The position numbers were made by a program, and so were the translations under genes. A stretch of 64,000 nucleotides of DNA from the NCBI GenBank assembly GCA_041741455.1, contig JBGSJZ010000108.1, forward strand, positions 62,001 through 126,000, given 5' to 3'. Source of the DNA: CALESS01 sp041741455. GTDB taxonomy: Bacteria > Chloroflexota > Anaerolineae > Anaerolineales > Anaerolineaceae. The stretch's first letter is position 1, and the number at the start of each line of letters is the position of its first letter. Shown here one piece after another: positions 60,528 through 64,000 of the stretch. The notes under the pieces are model-generated. The model was not told the DNA's origin. It ran no database searches and worked only from the letters and a program-made list of their open reading frames with translations.

Positions 60528-61090
60528 TCCCTACGGAAACATTTCCTCACGATCAGAAAGAAGAACAACCAGCAGGCTCGCCCCTCCCGGGCGGGCCTGT
60601 CTTCTTGCTGGTTGGCAATCTGCGCCGGACGCATGGGGTGAAGGGTGATCTTTTGATGGATCTCACTACAGATTTTCCCGACCGTATCCGACCGCATAAG
60701 ATTTTATTTGTGGGGGATGCGCACGAACCCTTACGGGTTCGTTCAGTGCGCAAAGCCAACACCCAATTAATTATTGGTTTTGAGGGATTCCCCACCTGTG
60801 AGGATGCCGCTCGCTTGCGTAATCAACCGGTGTACGTAAAGGCAAGTGAGTTGCCGAAACTGCCAGAAGGTGAATTTTATCATCACGAACTCATTGGGTT
60901 GAACGTGGTTACGGAAGATGGCCAAATCCTGGGAAAGCTGGCTGAAATCCTGGAAACTGGCGCTAATGAAGTGTACGTAGTTCAACGGGAGAATATGGAA
61001 GATTTGCTGCTTCCCGCCATTGAAAGCGTGATTCTGGAGATTTTACCGAAGCAGGGCGAGCTACGGGTTCGCCCACCAGATTGGGCGTAA
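60524..61090 (+). CDS. rimM: Ribosome maturation factor RimM
   Basis: Assists 30S maturation by binding S19. 188 residues: N-terminal domain with LVGNLRRTHGVKGDLLMDL (about 28-46) and the PRC-barrel C-terminal part with YHHELIGLNVVTEDGQILGKL and ENMEDLLLPAIESVI. A Pro/Gly-rich 25-residue extension precedes the core. Overlaps khpA. Confidence 0.92.
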   Translation: MIPTETFPHDQKEEQPAGSPLPGGPVFLLVGNLRRTHGVKGDLLMDLTTDFPDRIRPHKILFVGDAHEPLRVRSVRKANTQLIIGFEGFPTCEDAARLRNQPVYVKASELPKLPEGEFYHHELIGLNVVTEDGQILGKLAEILETGANEVYVVQRENMEDLLLPAIESVILEILPKQGELRVRPPDWA

Positions 61091-61102
61091 TTGAAGGGGA
61101 GT

Positions 61103-62221
61103 ATGGAGCCGCAAGCATATTGGATCGCCTTTAGTCTGGTAAAGGGCATTGGAGCGGTACGTTTAAAGGGTTTGTTGAATGCATTCGGCAACCTGGAAAA
61201 CGCCTGGAACGCCCGCCCCCAGGAATTACAGGAAGCCGGACTTCCAGAAAAAATAATCGAGAATTTGCAACGCATCCGCAAAGGTGTGGATTTGGATGCG
61301 TTGCTTTTTAATCTGGAGTCAAAAGGCATCCAGACCCTCACCTGGGAGGATGCAGCTTACCCGCGGCGGCTTAAGGAAATTGACCAACCGCCACCCGTCC
61401 TTTATGTGCGGGGAGATGTTTTGTTGGAAGATGAATGGGCAGTGGCAATTGTCGGTACCCGACGGATGACTGTCTATGGTCGACAGGTGACCGAAGAACT
61501 AGCGCGCTTTCTGGCTCAAAATAAGATCAGTGTTATTTCAGGATTGGCTTACGGGGTGGACGGGGTGGCCCATGAAGCAGCCATGAAAGCAGGCGGTCGG
61601 ACTCTGGCGGTATTAGGTAGTGGAGTGGATGTGATATACCCACCGGAGCATCGTCGGTTGGCGGAGCAAATGATTCATCAAGGGGCGGTTATCAGCGATT
61701 ATCCACCCGGTACACAACCGGAGAGCATGAATTTTCCACCACGTAACCGGATCATCTCTGGGATGAGCCTGGCAGTAGTAGTGGTGGAAGCCAGCGAAAA
61801 AAGCGGGGCACTGATTACGGCATCTTTCGCAGCTGATCAGGGACGGGATGTGTTTGCGGTGCCTGGAAATATCAATGCACCGCAGAGCAAGGGACCGAAT
61901 ATTTTGATTCAAAATGGAGCCAGGCCGCTCTTAAAACCCCAGGATGTACTGGAAGTATTGCACCTGGATATGGTACAGGAGCACCAGGCTTTGCAACGCG
62001 AACTGCCACTGGAACCGGGTGAAGCCATGCTGTTGCACGCATTGAGCACAGAGCCTCTTCATATAGATGAAATTCAGGCGGTTTCAGACTTGCCAATTCA
62101 ACAGGTTTCAGCTACACTGGCACTCATGGAATTAAAAGGCATGGTACGCCAGGTAGGAGCTATGAATTATGTCCTGGCGCGTGAATCTCACGACGTTTAC
62201 AGGACTGAGGATGATGAGTGA
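61103..62221 (+). CDS. dprA: DNA-protecting protein DprA
   Basis: Binds incoming single-stranded DNA during transformation and loads RecA. 372 residues: N-terminal SAM/HhH-like part, Rossmann fold (DprA signature VAIVGTRRMTVYGRQVTEELARFLAQ spans about 112-137; key phrase VGTRRMT), ISGLAYGVDGVAHEAAMKAGG, and a C-terminal winged-helix domain (about 315-370). ATG at 61103 follows AAGGGGAG; TTG at 61091 directly after the rimM stop is possible. The stop overlaps manC by several bases. Confidence 0.92.
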   Translation: MEPQAYWIAFSLVKGIGAVRLKGLLNAFGNLENAWNARPQELQEAGLPEKIIENLQRIRKGVDLDALLFNLESKGIQTLTWEDAAYPRRLKEIDQPPPVLYVRGDVLLEDEWAVAIVGTRRMTVYGRQVTEELARFLAQNKISVISGLAYGVDGVAHEAAMKAGGRTLAVLGSGVDVIYPPEHRRLAEQMIHQGAVISDYPPGTQPESMNFPPRNRIISGMSLAVVVVEASEKSGALITASFAADQGRDVFAVPGNINAPQSKGPNILIQNGARPLLKPQDVLEVLHLDMVQEHQALQRELPLEPGEAMLLHALSTEPLHIDEIQAVSDLPIQQVSATLALMELKGMVRQVGAMNYVLARESHDVYRTEDDE

Positions 62222-63305
62222 AAATGATTATGTCGTGATCATGGCAGGGGGAGGTGGAACCCGTCTTTGGCCCCTCTCTCGACAAACAAAGCCCAAGCAG
62301 ATGCTACGCTTGCTAGGTGACCGCTCATTTTTTCAAATTGCGGTTGATCGATTGGATGGATTGGTCCCACCTGAACGGATCCTGGTAGTCACAACAGCCG
62401 ATCAGGCAGACCAACTTCGAGAACAAACACCAGAGATCCCTTCAGAGAACTTTATCCTGGAACCAATGCCGCGGGGGACTGCCTCGGTGGTCGGGTTGGC
62501 TGCGGTTGCATTACAAAAGCGCTGTGCTGACGCTGGGATGATCGTTTTAACCGCAGATCATGTCATCAGTAACGTGGCCCGATTCCATCAATTGTTACAA
62601 GCTGGGATGGAAGTGGCGCGGAAGGATTTTCTAGTTACCCTGGGGGTGAAACCAGTTTACCCAGCCACTGGCTATGGTTATATTCAGCAAGGCGTTCTAG
62701 TGTGGCAGAGGCAGGAAATCCAAGCATACCGGGCAATCAAGTTCAAGGAAAAACCGGATCTTGAAACGGCGACATCCTTTTTATTGACCGGGGATCATTC
62801 CTGGAATTCCGGGATGTTTCTCTGGCGAGTGACGCGGATTTTGGATGAATTCAAACTGCAAATGCCTGATTTATTTTCCGTATTGATGAAGATTGAACAG
62901 GACTGGGGAACCCAAAATCAGGATGATACATTGCAGCAAATCTGGCCAACTATTCAACCACAAACCATTGATTTTGGCATCATGGAGAAAGCCGAGCAGG
63001 TTGCGGTAATCCCTGTTGAAGATCTTGGCTGGAATGATGTCGGGAGCTGGCAGTCCGTTTTTGAGATCTTGCCTACCAACGAAAATGGCAACATTTTCTT
63101 AGCAAAACAAGGTGTAGAAATTAATGCAGGCGGCAATTTGGTTGTGACTGAAAACGAAAGGCAATTGGTTGTGTTGATCGGTGTGGATGATTTGGTTGTG
63201 GTCGATACACCGGATGCGCTGCTGATCTGCCGGAAAGATGACGCCCAGATGGTGCGGATTGCAGTCAACCAACTACGACAAAATGGACACCTAGAATATT
63301 TATAG
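62211..63305 (+). CDS. manC: Mannose-1-phosphate guanylyltransferase
   Basis: Converts mannose-1-phosphate and GTP to GDP-mannose. 364 residues: pyrophosphorylase signature AGGGGTRLWPLSRQTKPKQML (residues 10-30), LVVTTADQADQLREQ, DHVISNVARF, FKEKPDLETA, and SWNSGMFLWRVTRILDEF. The C-terminal mannose-6-phosphate isomerase domain of ManC is absent, so it is a single-function enzyme. Two ATGs (62211, 62214) follow GAGG. Overlaps dprA by 11 bases, and topA starts 11 bases later. Confidence 0.9.
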   Translation: MMSENDYVVIMAGGGGTRLWPLSRQTKPKQMLRLLGDRSFFQIAVDRLDGLVPPERILVVTTADQADQLREQTPEIPSENFILEPMPRGTASVVGLAAVALQKRCADAGMIVLTADHVISNVARFHQLLQAGMEVARKDFLVTLGVKPVYPATGYGYIQQGVLVWQRQEIQAYRAIKFKEKPDLETATSFLLTGDHSWNSGMFLWRVTRILDEFKLQMPDLFSVLMKIEQDWGTQNQDDTLQQIWPTIQPQTIDFGIMEKAEQVAVIPVEDLGWNDVGSWQSVFEILPTNENGNIFLAKQGVEINAGGNLVVTENERQLVVLIGVDDLVVVDTPDALLICRKDDAQMVRIAVNQLRQNGHLEYL

Positions 63306-63316
63306 GAGCAAAAACC

Positions 63317-64000
63317 TTGGAAGCTTATTGTGTTAAATGCAAAGCAAAACGAGAAGTTCAAGAACCAGTTGCAGAGTACAACGCGGCCGGGGCGCCGGTC
63401 ACTCGCGGCATTTGCCCGGTGTGTGGCACCAAATTATTCCGGATGGGGCGAACTGAAGCCCATGCAGGGATACCGCAGCCTGATCGCAGTGAGGCTGCCA
63501 GACGTTCTGGTAAATTGGTGATTGTCGAGTCGCCTGCCAAAGCCAAGACTGTAGGTCGGTTTCTTGGCAAAGGCTTTACTGTGAGAGCGTCAGTCGGCCA
63601 CGTTAGGGACTTGTTGCGTTCAGAACTTTCGGTGGACGTGGATAACGGATTCACACCGAAATATCGTGTACCCAATGAGAAGCGGGTGGTGGTCAAGGAA
63701 TTAAAAGAATTGGCCAAACATGCCGAGGAAATATTCCTGGCGACTGACCCGGACCGTGAAGGTGAAGCGATAGCCTGGCATCTGATAGAAGCTGCCCAGA
63801 TTAATCCGAAGCTCTCTAAACGAGTGGTTTTTCATGAAATCACCCAACCAGCCATTGAGGAGGCTTTTTCTCATCCCCGTGATATTGATATGCACCTGGT
63901 GGATGCCCAACAAGCCCGGCGGGTATTGGACCGACTGGTGGGATATGGGATTTCACCTTTGTTATGGGAGAAGGTACGCAGCCGGCTCTCTGCTGGTCGG
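63317..64000 (+). CDS. topA: DNA topoisomerase I with N-terminal zinc ribbon (partial)
   Basis: Only the first 228 codons are present; the frame is open to the end of the window. The TTG start has AGGAG eight bases upstream. Residues 1-44 form a small zinc ribbon with Cys5, Cys8, Cys33 and Cys36. This is followed by the Toprim domain of topoisomerase I: KLVIVESPAKAKTV (Glu71 is the catalytic residue), LATDPDREGEAIAWHL, and VDAQQARRVLDRLVGYGISPLLWEKV. TopA relaxes negative supercoils. The zinc ribbon is not part of standard TopA and resembles small stand-alone DUF5679-like proteins. Confidence 0.92.
   Translation, partial: MEAYCVKCKAKREVQEPVAEYNAAGAPVTRGICPVCGTKLFRMGRTEAHAGIPQPDRSEAARRSGKLVIVESPAKAKTVGRFLGKGFTVRASVGHVRDLLRSELSVDVDNGFTPKYRVPNEKRVVVKELKELAKHAEEIFLATDPDREGEAIAWHLIEAAQINPKLSKRVVFHEITQPAIEEAFSHPRDIDMHLVDAQQARRVLDRLVGYGISPLLWEKVRSRLSAGR

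Noticed and set aside
1..64000. CRISPR array, prophage or insertion sequence
   Set aside because: No regularly spaced repeats, transposase, integrase or phage structural genes are visible; the repeats seen are short palindromes and one decayed region.

Overview
The window looks like a chromosomal segment of a Chloroflexota bacterium, most likely class Anaerolineae; this is an inference from gene content and protein style, not from a marker comparison. Supporting signs are a T-box on leuS, an orphan oligopeptide-type binding protein beside secG, GH57 and GH13 enzymes, a PduO-type adenosyltransferase, lipoprotein-like secreted proteins without outer-membrane systems, and a mre/min/rodA shape-division cluster. 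Coding density is high. I saw no rRNA, CRISPR array, phage or insertion sequence, and no clear genomic island.

Layout. 1-4178 (+): secG, a peptide-binding protein, a hypothetical gene, a cobalamin adenosyltransferase and a DUF554 membrane protein, facing a bidirectional terminator. 4270-7192 (-): dual-HTH regulator, TPR protein, GNAT enzyme and membrane-anchored DsbA-like protein. 7432-16759 (-): ten tightly packed genes (zinc-ribbon membrane protein, PfkB kinase, ParA, ParB, amidohydrolase, two histidine kinases, an OmpR-type regulator, a small protein, a CpaF-type ATPase). One kinase carries two copies of the MshEN c-di-GMP-binding motif, which is the most interesting signal in the window. 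16891-18227: a perfect palindrome, radC, a slightly aberrant tRNA-Met and a decayed repeat region. 18228-22833: a divergent glmS-like gene, two DUF2892 proteins (one fused to thioredoxin), PlsC and a lipid kinase. 23002-28986 (-): M1-type peptidase lipoprotein, SlyD-like isomerase, an anchored hypothetical protein, two small proteins, FtsZ and a TIM-barrel-like protein.

29076-35793: a nucleoside-sugar-epimerase-like protein, a GH57 enzyme, a very large GH13 protein and an AlkZ-type protein. 35912-44880 (+): mreBCD, PBP2, minCDE, rodA and gltX, that is, elongation machinery, division-site selection and a tRNA synthetase in one run. 45072-49710 (+): two tRNA-Ala genes, a T-box leader with leuS, a creatininase-family protein and a HEIGH-motif membrane protein. 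49756-55660 (+): cydDC and a VIT/vWA protein. 58306-55762 (-): prfA, prmC and tsaC. 58462-64000 (+): ffh, rpsP, khpA, rimM, dprA, manC and the start of a topA carrying an extra N-terminal zinc ribbon; topA runs off the end of the window.

Transcription signals are unusually legible. At least eight genes are preceded by an extended -10 box (TGNTATAAT) with no good -35, while tRNA genes and ffh use classical TTGACA-17-TAWWAT promoters. Many starts are set by stop/start overlaps or by a purine-rich Shine-Dalgarno sequence before TTG or GTG. Coordinates of starts are my own choices and are explained per gene.
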